Source: Streptomyces sp. adm13(2018) (GTDB lineage: Bacteria; Actinomycetota; Actinomycetes; Streptomycetales; Streptomycetaceae). From it: 64,000 nucleotides of DNA. The position numbers and the translations under genes are program-made. Positions 52,060 to 61,831 of this stretch are shown here, piece by piece (the first letter of the stretch is position 1; every line of letters begins with the position of its first letter). A model generated the notes under the pieces. It saw only the letters and a program-made list of their open reading frames with translations, was not told the DNA's origin and did no database searches. Location: NCBI RefSeq assembly GCF_008042145.1, contig NZ_RDBH01000141.1, positions 1,216,904-1,280,903 on the forward strand, in the 5' to 3' direction.

Positions 52060-53817
52060 ATGGAGAATCCGCCCGGGACCATCGGCCCCGGCTGGTTGAT
52101 CAAGGTGAGCTCCAGGACGGCCCGTCCTGATCCCGGGGCCTGTCCGACCCATCTGCGCACCGCTGTCAGGCCATTGGTCGCCGCCGAACCGCCGGCGCCG
52201 TTCCGGCGGGCACCGCGTGAGGACTTCGCGCCCGGTCCGCTGTTCGCGGCCCTCGATCTGTGGGAGCAGGACGGCTGGCCGATCGGGCGGGTGCTCGATG
52301 AACTGCGCGGTATTCGCGGCGCCTTCCGTGGCCGAAGTGCGCCTGCGCATCCCTCCTTGATGGCCTGGACTGTTCAGGCGTTCGAGCGGTATGCAGCGGC
52401 CCGCGGTGAGGAGCAGGCCGCCGCGCGAGCGGCGGGTCTCCCGCCGACCGTACCCGTGCGGCTGGGATGGACGGCGCGTTCCAAGAAGAAGGACGCTCCG
52501 GACGCGCGCGGGGGTCAGCAGTACGAGCACACGGCATGGGGTCGCCAGTACGCTTCGGCGGACGGCTTCGTACGGGACCTGTGGATCCCCAGTCTCGGCC
52601 GGGCCAAGGCGGACCGGGCCGCTGCGGAGAAGGCGGCCATCGCGCATGTGATGGCCAACGGCGCGCCGACTCCGCGTCGCCGTCGTGGAGACACGCCGCC
52701 GAAGGATGCCACCGCCAATACGCGGCTGCCCGAGAGAGTGCGCGTCTTCGACTTCGGCTGTGCCGACGGCAGTGTCACCCCGCTGCTCGACTGGCACCGC
52801 ACCGAAGTCCAGAACCGGTTCATGGCCGATGCGGCGCCCGCGTTCGTCGCCGCTGCGACCGGTGCCGGCACCCGGCCGGGCGCGAGCTGCGTCGACTGCA
52901 AGGCCATCAGCGGGTGCGCCGCACTGCACCGGACTCCGAGGCTTTGGGGCGCTGCTTCCACGGCGCCCATGCGCGGTCGCCGGTCCGTCTCGGCCTGGGA
53001 CCTGCGTCTGCACGGCGAGTGCCCGGCCCAGTACCACCTGGTGCGGCAGTTGCATCTGAACGACCTGTCAGCGGAGAACGACGGCGCTCGCCGAGGCCGG
53101 GCCGTGGACACCTGGCTCAATCAGCGACACGCGGATCGTCCGGTACGAGGATGCCGCGACCTGCCGATCCCCGACGCCTCTTCGCTGCCCGCCGCCCACC
53201 CTCTGGAGGGCCCGCTCGCGCACGTGGCCGTGCGGATGCTGACGGAACATCGCGTGCTGTGCCCCTTGAACGGGATCGGGTCGAACGAACAGGTGCTGGT
53301 TCAGCACCGGGTGACCGCGTACGTACCCGAGCTCGACGTCGTCGTCTTGGCCGTACCAGACCTGCTCTACACCCGGCGAGGAGACTGGATCTGGCGGGAG
53401 ACGAAGACCGCGTCCAGCCCTGTGTGGGAAGGCCGTTCACTGCTGCGGTCCTATCCCCAGCTCGCGCTGGCGGTGCTGCTGTTCTCGGCGGGCGCCCTGG
53501 ATGCTGATCCGCGACGTTCCTGGGTGGAGTTCGAGCACCTGAGGGAGGGGCGCGGGGAGAGCCGTCTAGAGCGTATCGACCCCAGTCAACCGGTGGTTGT
53601 CGCCGAAGCCAGGGAGATCATTGCCGATCTCGCACAGCCTCTTCTGGACGACGCCTCGTACGAGCCCACGACCGGTCGACACTGCCACGGCTGCCAGGCG
53701 CGTACGTGGTGCAAGCCGGGCACCGCGTACGTCGCCGAGCACCCGCAAGGCGTCGGCCGCCACCCGGACGCCGCCGAGGCCGACCACTTCGCCGACCGGG
53801 GGAGCATTCATGCCTGA
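52060..53817 (+). CDS. Cas4/RecB-like PD-(D/E)XK nuclease with cysteine clusters
   Basis: The 585-residue protein has a PD-(D/E)XK core near 430-465 (VPDLLYTRRGDWIWRETKTA: acidic residue, then Glu-x-Lys). One Cys cluster lies mid-protein (SCVDCKAISGC, near 280) and another at the C-terminus (CHGCQARTWC, near 545). This resembles RecB/Cas4-type nucleases whose cysteines hold an Fe-S cluster. It should cut or resect DNA in the cytosol. ATG 52060 after AGGGGGA is preferred; a GTG at 52015 is in frame. Its stop overlaps the next gene by 8 bp, making it the first gene of a four-gene operon. Confidence 0.75.
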   Translation: MENPPGTIGPGWLIKVSSRTARPDPGACPTHLRTAVRPLVAAEPPAPFRRAPREDFAPGPLFAALDLWEQDGWPIGRVLDELRGIRGAFRGRSAPAHPSLMAWTVQAFERYAAARGEEQAAARAAGLPPTVPVRLGWTARSKKKDAPDARGGQQYEHTAWGRQYASADGFVRDLWIPSLGRAKADRAAAEKAAIAHVMANGAPTPRRRRGDTPPKDATANTRLPERVRVFDFGCADGSVTPLLDWHRTEVQNRFMADAAPAFVAAATGAGTRPGASCVDCKAISGCAALHRTPRLWGAASTAPMRGRRSVSAWDLRLHGECPAQYHLVRQLHLNDLSAENDGARRGRAVDTWLNQRHADRPVRGCRDLPIPDASSLPAAHPLEGPLAHVAVRMLTEHRVLCPLNGIGSNEQVLVQHRVTAYVPELDVVVLAVPDLLYTRRGDWIWRETKTASSPVWEGRSLLRSYPQLALAVLLFSAGALDADPRRSWVEFEHLREGRGESRLERIDPSQPVVVAEAREIIADLAQPLLDDASYEPTTGRHCHGCQARTWCKPGTAYVAEHPQGVGRHPDAAEADHFADRGSIHA

Positions 53818-54997
53818 GCAGCCGCCGGTGCCGGATTGGCTCCTGCACCGCGATGTGGTGCTCCTGCGTGCGGTCGCCACTGCCGTCGTTCGCCTGGACG
53901 GGGTCACTCGTCTCGACTCGTTCTCGCTTCCCTACCCGGCTGAGGCACAGCGGGCCCTCGACGGGCTGGTGCTGGCGTGCCTTCTCAGTGGGGCACGGCC
54001 ACCCTCGGGGATTCCGGAGCTGATGCGCTGGTGCCGGGCAAGACCACTGGGCAGCTGGCCCCTCGACCGGCTTCCCGAGGGGCTGTTCGCCGCCGAGGAC
54101 CGTCTGATCGACGAGGACTCGGGACGGCCGACCCAGCTCTGCGACGAGCTCGCCGTCAAGATGCTCGGAGACAGCGCCGGACGCCAGTACGACAGGGTCG
54201 TCATCCAGGAGGCCATGCGTGCCTGTCGCGATGCCTCGTCCCCCGAGTCGTACACCGCCTTCCGTCGACTGCTGGTCACCCGCCCCGTTCTGACCGAGTC
54301 GGACTGGCTCGACATCGGCGCCGACCTCTATCTCGATCCGGTGAGGTTTCTCATCGACGAGATCTACGGCCCCGTGCCGGCCGGATCTCGCCGGGACGGC
54401 CTCCACCTCACGTGCGGGAGGTGTCTGACGTTGCTCACCCCGGTGGCCGGAGGCGGCTGGTGGTGTGAACGCGACCAGTGCCGGTTTCAGGGAGTCCCGC
54501 CCCACGGTCGAGTCCTGCCAGCCGCCGATGTGGGGGACATTCGGCAACTCCGCAGACCGCTGCGCCAGTTCGTTACAGGACCCGGACGGGCCGAGGCCGA
54601 TCTGGAACAGGAACTTCGAGGCCTCGGGCTCGCCGTGGAGATGTGGCCGGGCTTCGACGCGTACGACCTCCGGGTCACCTTCCCCGACGGTCATGTGTGG
54701 GCGATCGACGTGAAGGACTGGGCGCATCCGGGCCTTCTGGGCAGGTCGGCCAAGGCCGTGCGACCCGACCCGCCCTACGACGAAGCCTGCTGGGTCGTGC
54801 CGCGCTTCCGGGTGCGGACACGGCGCGACTACCTGGATGTATTCGCACGAGAGCGTGCCCCGCAGGCCGGTGGCCTCAGGCTGCTGTCGGACGACGAGCT
54901 GGTGAGGACCGCTCGCGCTCGACTTCGCGGCGAGCGCGGGGCCACCGCACGGATCACGCCGCAGATCACGGAAACGAATGGAGCGAAGGATGCGTGA
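53810..54997 (+). CDS. PD-(D/E)XK endonuclease of the pPIWI_RE module
   Basis: The 395-residue protein has an N-terminal helical region, a zinc-ribbon-like CGRCLTLLTP with WWCERDQC near 200-225, and a C-terminal restriction-endonuclease core: LEQELRGLGLAVEMWPGFDA, DLRVTFPDGHVWAIDVKDW, with the Asp and Asp-x-Lys of the active site. This domain order matches the endonuclease described beside pPIWI_RE proteins (Burroughs and colleagues, 2013, from memory). ATG 53810 follows GGGGGAG and overlaps the upstream stop. It overlaps the helicase gene by 8 bp. Confidence 0.82.
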   Translation: MPEQPPVPDWLLHRDVVLLRAVATAVVRLDGVTRLDSFSLPYPAEAQRALDGLVLACLLSGARPPSGIPELMRWCRARPLGSWPLDRLPEGLFAAEDRLIDEDSGRPTQLCDELAVKMLGDSAGRQYDRVVIQEAMRACRDASSPESYTAFRRLLVTRPVLTESDWLDIGADLYLDPVRFLIDEIYGPVPAGSRRDGLHLTCGRCLTLLTPVAGGGWWCERDQCRFQGVPPHGRVLPAADVGDIRQLRRPLRQFVTGPGRAEADLEQELRGLGLAVEMWPGFDAYDLRVTFPDGHVWAIDVKDWAHPGLLGRSAKAVRPDPPYDEACWVVPRFRVRTRRDYLDVFARERAPQAGGLRLLSDDELVRTARARLRGERGATARITPQITETNGAKDA

Positions 54998-57900
54998 CCG
55001 CAGCAGCTGGTACAAGCAGCTTGCCCGCGATCTGAGCCCCTGGCCCGAGGAGCACGCCGCCACGAAGCCCGCGATGCTCTGCCAGGTCGAACTGGGACTG
55101 CGCCTCCTTGAGAACCTTCAACCCGGGCGCGACGCCGCCGGAGTATGGGTACTCCTCGGCGGGTACCCCTTCGCCCAGGCCGCCGGGCTCGTCACCGGCC
55201 CCGACGACCGCGTGGCGCTGACCGCTGCGCGCCACCTGCTGTGGCCGATGCGGCGGCGGCGGATGTGGGAGCAGAGCCTGGAGGCGTACCTGGAGCTGCC
55301 GGAGCGGCTGCGGGCCTACCGGGTTCCGCCGGGCGGCGGCCCGGCCCGCAGGGTGATCCCGCCAGCGGCTTCCCACCGTTTCGCCGTGTACGACGCTGCG
55401 CTCGGCAGCTTGCCCGAGTTCTCCACGAACCCGCTTCCGCAGGCCGAGGCGGGCACCTACCGGTTCATGGACCGGCGCAGGTATTCCTCTGTCACGGTGC
55501 CGGCGGAGCTTGTGCTGGAACCGGCACCAGGACACGATCTCCGCGCCGGGAGACCCGGGCCGTCCGGCCCGATCGAGATTCCGCTCACCGAACTCGCAGC
55601 AACCGCCGAGTGGATGGATGAGGAGGAGCGCCGACGCACTCTCGCACCGGGCAACTGGGCGAATCGGCTGGACAGATTGGAGCTCGATACCCGTACTGCC
55701 GGGGGGGTGGAGTTCGCGAAGGCCGACGCGCTTCCGCTCGATCAGCTGACTCATCTCGTCGGCATGGTCGGGGCCGGGAAGTCGACGCTCATGACGCTGA
55801 TCGCCGTATGGGCTTACCACCGTAAGCTGCGCATCACGCTGGTTGTAGGTGACGTCGCCGAACAGCTCACGCTGACCGAGTTGTTCCGTGGCTTCGGGCT
55901 CCGGGCCGCGCTCGTGCAGGGCGGCACCACCCGTCAACAGCACACCCAGCGCCTCCACCGTCGGATGGCCGCACGGGGCAAGCACTCCCTGCTTGCTCAC
56001 ACCGACCGGGCCTTCGCTCACCTCAGCACGGCCTGCCCCCTGGATGCGTTGCGTGGTCTGGAGGCGCCCGAGCCGCTTCGCCATGCCGACGCACCCTGTG
56101 GCGCACTGCATCCCGCACATCAGCGGACGGCGGTGCCGGAAGAGGCCGCCGCCGCGCGGGCGACCCGGGAGCTGGAGCGAGCTCGTGGCCTACGGCCCCA
56201 TGACCGAGGCACTGAGACGCCGGAGGACGAGGAGCTGCGAGACCCCCATGCCTGCCCGGTCTGGAGCGCCTGCCCCCGTCACTCGGCGGCACGCGATCTC
56301 GTGGACGCGCTCATCTGGGTGGCCAACCCGGCGAGCCTCGTGCAGACGGCGGTGCCCAGGCAGCTCAACGCGGAGCGCCTGCGCTATATGGAGCTCGCCT
56401 GTCTGCGGAGCGACATCATGATCGTGGACGAGGCCGACCGGGTTCAGATGCAGCTCGACCAGATGTTCGCCCCCTCGGCCACCCTGGTCACCACAGGACC
56501 GGAATCCTGGCTTGATCAACTACAGACACACGAGATCGCGGAGCTGGCGCGACAGGGCCGGCTGCAACTGTCGGACAGGGACGTCGAACGATGGTCCGCG
56601 GCACTCGACGTGGTCGGCTCCGCTGCCGACCGGCTGTACGCCATGCTCATCGGGGACGAGCGCCTGCGGGACTGGGTTCAGATCGACTACTTCAGTGCCT
56701 GGACCCTTCAGGAGAAGCTGCTCCACGCCTGGTACCCGCTCCACAGAGCACCCTCGGATGGGGACTTCGAAGCCGATCAAGGCATCGAGGACGAGGACGA
56801 ACTCTTCGAGGACGAAGAGGGTCTCGGCTCGCGCACGGCCGAAGCCGAGTCCGCCGCCGACGAACCATGGGCGGCCCGCCGTGACGAGGTGACCAAGCTG
56901 TTCGATGTCTTCCGCGACGATCCCCTCGGCGATCGCGGACCTCATGGAACGGTCGCGGACGGCCTGGCCCACCTTGCCCACGACCTCCTGCACACCCTCA
57001 ACGAGAAGCTCACACGCAGGCGGGTGCGTGTACTCCTCGACCGCCTCCTTGAGGGGGCTCCGACGCCGGCTCAGCGTTCCATGCCGCGGCCCCCGGAAGG
57101 AAGGACTCCCGACCCTGAGCAGATCCCCTTCAGCGAGGAGTGGCTCGAGCTCAACGCGTTGAGACTGGAATTCACGCTCGTTCTGGCGGCCCTCCACCAG
57201 CGCCTGGACCGTGTGACCTTCCTTTGGCCCCAGGTGGAAGCGGCGCTCCGGCTCGACGCGGGCGGGCACGAACTCACCAGACGCCCGCCTCTCGACTACG
57301 CTCCCCTCCTGCCCGAGGCGCCGATGGGCAACGTGCTCGGCTTCCAGTACCTGCTGGACGAGCGGGGACGCGCCCCCGACCGTGAGGGACGTCGCACGGG
57401 CACGCTGCGCTTCTTCCGGTGCGCCGGCGTAGGCCGCGAGCTGCTGTTGTCTCTGCCCCAACTCGGCGCCGATCCCGGACGGCACAGGTCTGGCCCCCAC
57501 GTTCTGCTGATGTCCGGCACCAGCTGGGCGGGCACATCGACCCGCGCCCATGTCCTCGCACCCGTCCAGGCGGTGCTCAAGCCCCAGCCGCAGGCGCTGG
57601 ACTCCATCCGCAGGACAGTGTTCCGAACCGAGTTCCTGTACGACGACGCCGGGCAGCCGATTCGCCTCTCGGGGCAGGACCCCGAGAAGCGCCCCGACGT
57701 CCTGCGGCTTCTCGTCCACAAGCTTGCTCGCCCGGGCCGGGATGGCAGCCCCAGTCCCCTCCAGCACGAACTCGCTCAGATCGCCGACGAGCGTCGGCGG
57801 CGGGCACTCCTGCTCGTCGGGAGCTACCGGGAAGCATCGTCGACGGCCGATCTTCTGGACGAGATCCCCAGGTGGCGTGGCCGGGTGCGCGTGCTCGCTG

Positions 57901-58694
57901 CTGACGATGCCGAACTCGATGCCGCCATCAACGGCGAGGTCCCAGCCGGAACCCCGGCCACCGGGGCCGGAGCGGTGCGCCGCGGAGATCTGGCGTCCTT
58001 CGCCGACGACCCTGAAGCCGAACTCCTCGTGGCGCCCCTCCTCGCTGTCGAGCGAGGCCACAACATTCTGACGGTCCCACAACGGCCGGGCGAGGAACGA
58101 GTCGCCGCATTCGGAACGGTGTTCTTCCTGGTTCGCCCGCACCCGCGTCCGGACGACCTTTCCCTCGCGGTTTTCGCGATCAACGACTGGGCCACCCGCT
58201 TCGTTCGTGACCAACCGGGCCTTGCCCAGGGCACCTTCAGCGAGCTGGTGGGCAAGGCGGACGATCTCGATGAAGCGGGGGGCGCCTTCCGGACGACCGC
58301 GCGCGGAGTGTGGCGACATCTGCTGTCGCGGCCCTACATCTACTCGATGCTGTCCGACGCCGAGAAGAGGTCCTTCGCCTGGGACCAACTGGTCACCATT
58401 TGGCAGGTCATCGGGCGACTGGTGCGTGGCGGTGTACCCGCTCGGGTCGTCTTCGTCGACGCGGCCTTCGCGCCCCGGCTCGCCGCGTCACGAGCCCGCG
58501 CGACGTCATCAGGCCGCCGCCCGCGATGGCACAAGGATCCCGGGCTCCTCGTAGCGCTGCGCGGTGTGCTGGCTCCCTACTTCAGCGCGGACCGTGCCCA
58601 CCAGGTGTTCCCTGACCCTGCTGACCCCTCGCTGGTCAGGCTGCTCTATCGCCCGTTGTACGAGGCGTTGTGCGGCATCGAAACCGACTGCTGA
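54990..58694 (+). CDS. XPD/DinG-like helicase of the pPIWI_RE module
   Basis: The 1234-residue protein begins with a pPIWI_RE_Z-like domain (about 1-110: MLCQVELGLRLLENLQPG, LLGGYPFAQAAGLV). The helicase core has Walker A GMVGAGKSTLM near 257, DEAD-type IVDEADRVQ near 478 and motif VI QVIGRLVRGG near 1138. Four cysteines lie between Walker A and the DEAD box (STACPL, APCGAL, ACPVWSACPRH), placed like the Fe-S cluster of XPD/DinG helicases. It should unwind DNA for the endonuclease and pPIWI_RE proteins. ATG 54990 has GGAG six bases upstream; ATG 54978 is also possible. Confidence 0.82.
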   Translation: MRDRSSWYKQLARDLSPWPEEHAATKPAMLCQVELGLRLLENLQPGRDAAGVWVLLGGYPFAQAAGLVTGPDDRVALTAARHLLWPMRRRRMWEQSLEAYLELPERLRAYRVPPGGGPARRVIPPAASHRFAVYDAALGSLPEFSTNPLPQAEAGTYRFMDRRRYSSVTVPAELVLEPAPGHDLRAGRPGPSGPIEIPLTELAATAEWMDEEERRRTLAPGNWANRLDRLELDTRTAGGVEFAKADALPLDQLTHLVGMVGAGKSTLMTLIAVWAYHRKLRITLVVGDVAEQLTLTELFRGFGLRAALVQGGTTRQQHTQRLHRRMAARGKHSLLAHTDRAFAHLSTACPLDALRGLEAPEPLRHADAPCGALHPAHQRTAVPEEAAAARATRELERARGLRPHDRGTETPEDEELRDPHACPVWSACPRHSAARDLVDALIWVANPASLVQTAVPRQLNAERLRYMELACLRSDIMIVDEADRVQMQLDQMFAPSATLVTTGPESWLDQLQTHEIAELARQGRLQLSDRDVERWSAALDVVGSAADRLYAMLIGDERLRDWVQIDYFSAWTLQEKLLHAWYPLHRAPSDGDFEADQGIEDEDELFEDEEGLGSRTAEAESAADEPWAARRDEVTKLFDVFRDDPLGDRGPHGTVADGLAHLAHDLLHTLNEKLTRRRVRVLLDRLLEGAPTPAQRSMPRPPEGRTPDPEQIPFSEEWLELNALRLEFTLVLAALHQRLDRVTFLWPQVEAALRLDAGGHELTRRPPLDYAPLLPEAPMGNVLGFQYLLDERGRAPDREGRRTGTLRFFRCAGVGRELLLSLPQLGADPGRHRSGPHVLLMSGTSWAGTSTRAHVLAPVQAVLKPQPQALDSIRRTVFRTEFLYDDAGQPIRLSGQDPEKRPDVLRLLVHKLARPGRDGSPSPLQHELAQIADERRRRALLLVGSYREASSTADLLDEIPRWRGRVRVLAADDAELDAAINGEVPAGTPATGAGAVRRGDLASFADDPEAELLVAPLLAVERGHNILTVPQRPGEERVAAFGTVFFLVRPHPRPDDLSLAVFAINDWATRFVRDQPGLAQGTFSELVGKADDLDEAGGAFRTTARGVWRHLLSRPYIYSMLSDAEKRSFAWDQLVTIWQVIGRLVRGGVPARVVFVDAAFAPRLAASRARATSSGRRPRWHKDPGLLVALRGVLAPYFSADRAHQVFPDPADPSLVRLLYRPLYEALCGIETDC

Positions 58695-58740
58695 ACCGAA
58701 TCCCCGACCCCGAAGCCACGACAGCATTTGGAGAACCGAC

Positions 58741-61700
58741 ATGTACCAGAGCATTCGGCGCGCCGCGTTCCATCTCGCCGAGGGCGCCGCACCGTGGACC
58801 GCAGACTTCCGCGCGCTCCGGTTTCCCGAGCACTGGCATGAGGGGCTCCTCGAACTGCACAACCATGGACGCACGGAGGAGGGGCAGCACAAGAACATTC
58901 CCACCCGGCGCCTGGACGCTGTACTGCAGACCCTCGCGCCCGACGTGATCGTGAGACCGCGCCCACGGCCGCCCGTCGGGGACGGCCCCATGCCCGCCGA
59001 GGATTTCTGGATGTACCTGCCTGCCGATGTCTCGGACCCCCTGCCCCCCGACACGCTCGGGAAGCTCCTGGACGCCTGGCTGCGGACCCTGGGCCCCAGG
59101 GAAGCGGCCGAGGACCCGAAGTTCCGTTCCCGCCTGCTTGATTGCAGTGCTGAGCTGAAGCGGAACCTCCCGGGGTGGGAAGCGGTTCCGGGAGTGGATC
59201 TGCTGAATACCCGTGCGACATCAGGTGGAACTGCGGCGCCCGAGGCCAGGCAGTTCCAACTGGCCACCGATGCACTGGCGCGTCGCATCCTTGCTCTCGA
59301 CCCCTATCCGTTCGACGGCGGCGAGCTGCGTTTCCGGGCCCTGTCCCGAGGCCCCCGTGATCAAGGGGCAGAGCTGATGTCCCAACCGCTGCAACGCACC
59401 ATCAAGCGCCAGGACTGGTGGTTCTCCATCGTCCTCAACATCTCCTTGCACACCACCCCGTTCGATCCCCGGCCCCGGCTTCACCTGCACTGGGGTGTAC
59501 GCCGCTGGGCCACGCACACCAGGTCCGACAACGGGCGCCTGCCTCTTCCGTACCGCGAGGCCACCACCGTCTACCTCCGGCCCAAGATTCCCTGGCTGCC
59601 CGGAGCGCCGGCCACCCAGCGATATGCCCTGGCCCGTCTGAAGCGGGATCGCGCCACCGACACCTACTCGTGGGTCGGGAACGACCCGGCGGGCATCCTG
59701 CACAGGCTCAGCGTTGCCGGGCATTTTCCTGACCCGGACCAACTCCTCAAGGATCCGAGCGTGTGGATCGGCGACGGTACCGGTGTCAGGGCTGCCGTGG
59801 TCCACAGCGCGCGCATGGGCGTCCACGAGGTCGGCCGTGGCATCATGCCTAACCAGACGGCCGAGCTGACCGCATGGGCGGAACAGGCTCTGCCCGAGGG
59901 GGTGGCACGTATCCCTGACCTGTTCCGTGGCCGGGGCAAGGGCATCGGTGCTCCTGAGAACCGTCGGCCGAAACCCAAGGACACGGAGAAGAAGGCGGAG
60001 GAACTGCGAGCTGCCCATGCCCGGCGGACTGCGCTCGCTGCCTTGTCCCGCCTCACGGGACTCGCCACCGAGCGGGACGGTCTGCCAGTGGTGGAAGCCA
60101 GACTCTTGTGGCAGACAGCAGAGCTGCGGCGTGAGGCCGTGGAGGCATTCGCCGGTGTCCTTGGTCTGGACGGTGATGGGGGAGTGAGTGGAGCGGCGGC
60201 GGTGGACCAGGCGTTCGACGACGCGCGGCCGGGTGCACCTGTGGTCCTGGAATGGCAGACGCCAGAGCTCGTACTGAGACTGCGCTGCCTTCCCCTGGTC
60301 GATGGGCTCGGCGACCGTCTGGCCTTCGACACAGCCGTCAAGGGCAAAGGAGCCCGAATTGCCGCTGCCGTCACGGTGCGGCGTCGCGACCTCCGCGAGT
60401 GGGTGAGGGGAGACGGCGCCGATCCGTCCTGCCCCGGACTAGCTCTGGTCGAGATCGCACACCGCAGCACCTTCCGACCGAGAGAGACGGATCCCAAGTT
60501 CGCCATCCGGCTCGGGTGCGCCGACGCGGGGTTGCTCACCCAGTTCGTCGTCACCCCATCCACGGACCGGCAGATCAAGAACGCCGACAATCTGGAGCAC
60601 CGTGCCCAAAATGCGTGGCTCGACGGACTGCGCCAACTCGGCGTTCGCGTTCTGCCCCAGCACACGCTGGGCGGTGACCTCCCGGAGGGACTGCAGTACG
60701 CCGCGGTGTGGATGGTCAAGCGCCGTAAGGACGGTCCCACCCGGCTGCCGAAGCATCTTCCGGTTGCGGTGCGCGTTACTCCGATTCCTGCGACGCAAGG
60801 GCTCGCGGTCGTTCGCGGCTGGGACGACGACGCCTGTGACTGGATTCCCTATCCCCGTTTTCTCCTGGGGCTGGTGAGGAAGGCGGAGATCGATACGGAT
60901 GCGTACACCGATCCTGATCCGATCATCCCCGGTCAGCGCGATGTCACGAGTACCAACGGGACTCCCGTCACGGTCAAGCAGTGGCGCACCAATCTGGCGG
61001 AGCAGCGTCGAGAGACCGCGAGCTTTCTTCAACGCATGCTGCACTCATTGCGGGGAGATCCCACGGTGCTCATCACCCATGCCCAGAACAGCAGGCTTCA
61101 CTGGCCCTGGCTGCAAGACGGTCAGACAGTCCGTGACCTTCTCAAGACGGGTCACGCGCCGGCCGCGCGCTTCGACAACGAGCTCCGCCTCGTGCGAGTA
61201 CGAGGACGAGGCGGCCGGGAGACCGCGCAGTGGTGGGGCTTGGCTGCGCCGGGCAAGCCCCATGGTCAGCCGGCCGGCTTCTGGGCGGAAGTGGTGGGCG
61301 ACGGTGAGCGGCGGTCACCACACGAAAGGGTCTTCTACAGCACGACAGAGCGCCCTGGCTCGTTTGCGATCTCACCGGCGCTCGACCGTGTCGCCACGCG
61401 GATCAACGCCGCTGGACATCTGACGTCTCAGGCGGGGACCGGGGCCTGGAACCCGGCACTTGTCGAAATTGCCGTACTCGGCTGTCACCCGGGTGAGGAC
61501 GCTCCTGGGCCGGCTTCCGACGGGCCTGACGAACCGGAAGCAATTGCCCTGGCGATGCACCAACTCCGCCAGGCCCCGGACTACCCAGTGGCGCTGTCCC
61601 TTCCGTTGCCACTCCACCTTGCGGGCCTTGCCCAGGCGTACGTGTTGCCGATGTTCTCGTCGGATGACCCCGGCGTGGAGGAGCCCGGGGACGGATCCAC

Positions 61701-61818
61701 GGTGGCAGCTACGGACGGGGACAACGACGATCGTTTGCATGACGCGGATCCTGACCTCACCGAGGCAGCTGGATTGTCTGCCGAACCTGACGAACTCGAA
61801 CAGCTCTCGCTCTTTTGA
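58741..61818 (+). CDS. pPIWI_RE protein (prokaryotic Piwi-like, RNase H fold)
   Basis: The 1025-residue protein fits the pPIWI_RE family: an N-terminal DUF3962-like X domain (FHLAEGAAPWTADFRALRFP), then a strand-rich middle, and a C-terminal RNase H-fold Piwi domain from about 600 (VEIAHRSTFRPRETDPKFAI, LRQLGVRVLPQH, VLITHAQNSRLHWPWLQDG, ERVFYSTTERPGSFAISP). The family carries conserved Arg and Glu instead of the full slicer tetrad, and is thought to use nucleic-acid guides or bind R-loops. The last residues, LEQLSLF, match the consensus for binding the DNA polymerase sliding clamp. It is the last gene of the operon, with a 46-bp gap after the helicase and GGAG before the ATG. Confidence 0.85.
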   Translation: MYQSIRRAAFHLAEGAAPWTADFRALRFPEHWHEGLLELHNHGRTEEGQHKNIPTRRLDAVLQTLAPDVIVRPRPRPPVGDGPMPAEDFWMYLPADVSDPLPPDTLGKLLDAWLRTLGPREAAEDPKFRSRLLDCSAELKRNLPGWEAVPGVDLLNTRATSGGTAAPEARQFQLATDALARRILALDPYPFDGGELRFRALSRGPRDQGAELMSQPLQRTIKRQDWWFSIVLNISLHTTPFDPRPRLHLHWGVRRWATHTRSDNGRLPLPYREATTVYLRPKIPWLPGAPATQRYALARLKRDRATDTYSWVGNDPAGILHRLSVAGHFPDPDQLLKDPSVWIGDGTGVRAAVVHSARMGVHEVGRGIMPNQTAELTAWAEQALPEGVARIPDLFRGRGKGIGAPENRRPKPKDTEKKAEELRAAHARRTALAALSRLTGLATERDGLPVVEARLLWQTAELRREAVEAFAGVLGLDGDGGVSGAAAVDQAFDDARPGAPVVLEWQTPELVLRLRCLPLVDGLGDRLAFDTAVKGKGARIAAAVTVRRRDLREWVRGDGADPSCPGLALVEIAHRSTFRPRETDPKFAIRLGCADAGLLTQFVVTPSTDRQIKNADNLEHRAQNAWLDGLRQLGVRVLPQHTLGGDLPEGLQYAAVWMVKRRKDGPTRLPKHLPVAVRVTPIPATQGLAVVRGWDDDACDWIPYPRFLLGLVRKAEIDTDAYTDPDPIIPGQRDVTSTNGTPVTVKQWRTNLAEQRRETASFLQRMLHSLRGDPTVLITHAQNSRLHWPWLQDGQTVRDLLKTGHAPAARFDNELRLVRVRGRGGRETAQWWGLAAPGKPHGQPAGFWAEVVGDGERRSPHERVFYSTTERPGSFAISPALDRVATRINAAGHLTSQAGTGAWNPALVEIAVLGCHPGEDAPGPASDGPDEPEAIALAMHQLRQAPDYPVALSLPLPLHLAGLAQAYVLPMFSSDDPGVEEPGDGSTVAATDGDNDDRLHDADPDLTEAAGLSAEPDELEQLSLF

Positions 61819-61831
61819 TCTCGGTTTCGTG

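Noticed and set aside
45392-61818. BREX/Pgl system reading of the kinase plus methyltransferase set
   Set aside because: No PglZ phosphatase, BrxC/PglY ATPase or BrxL is encoded, and the methyltransferase is HsdM-like with its own recognition part rather than a PglX-type protein.
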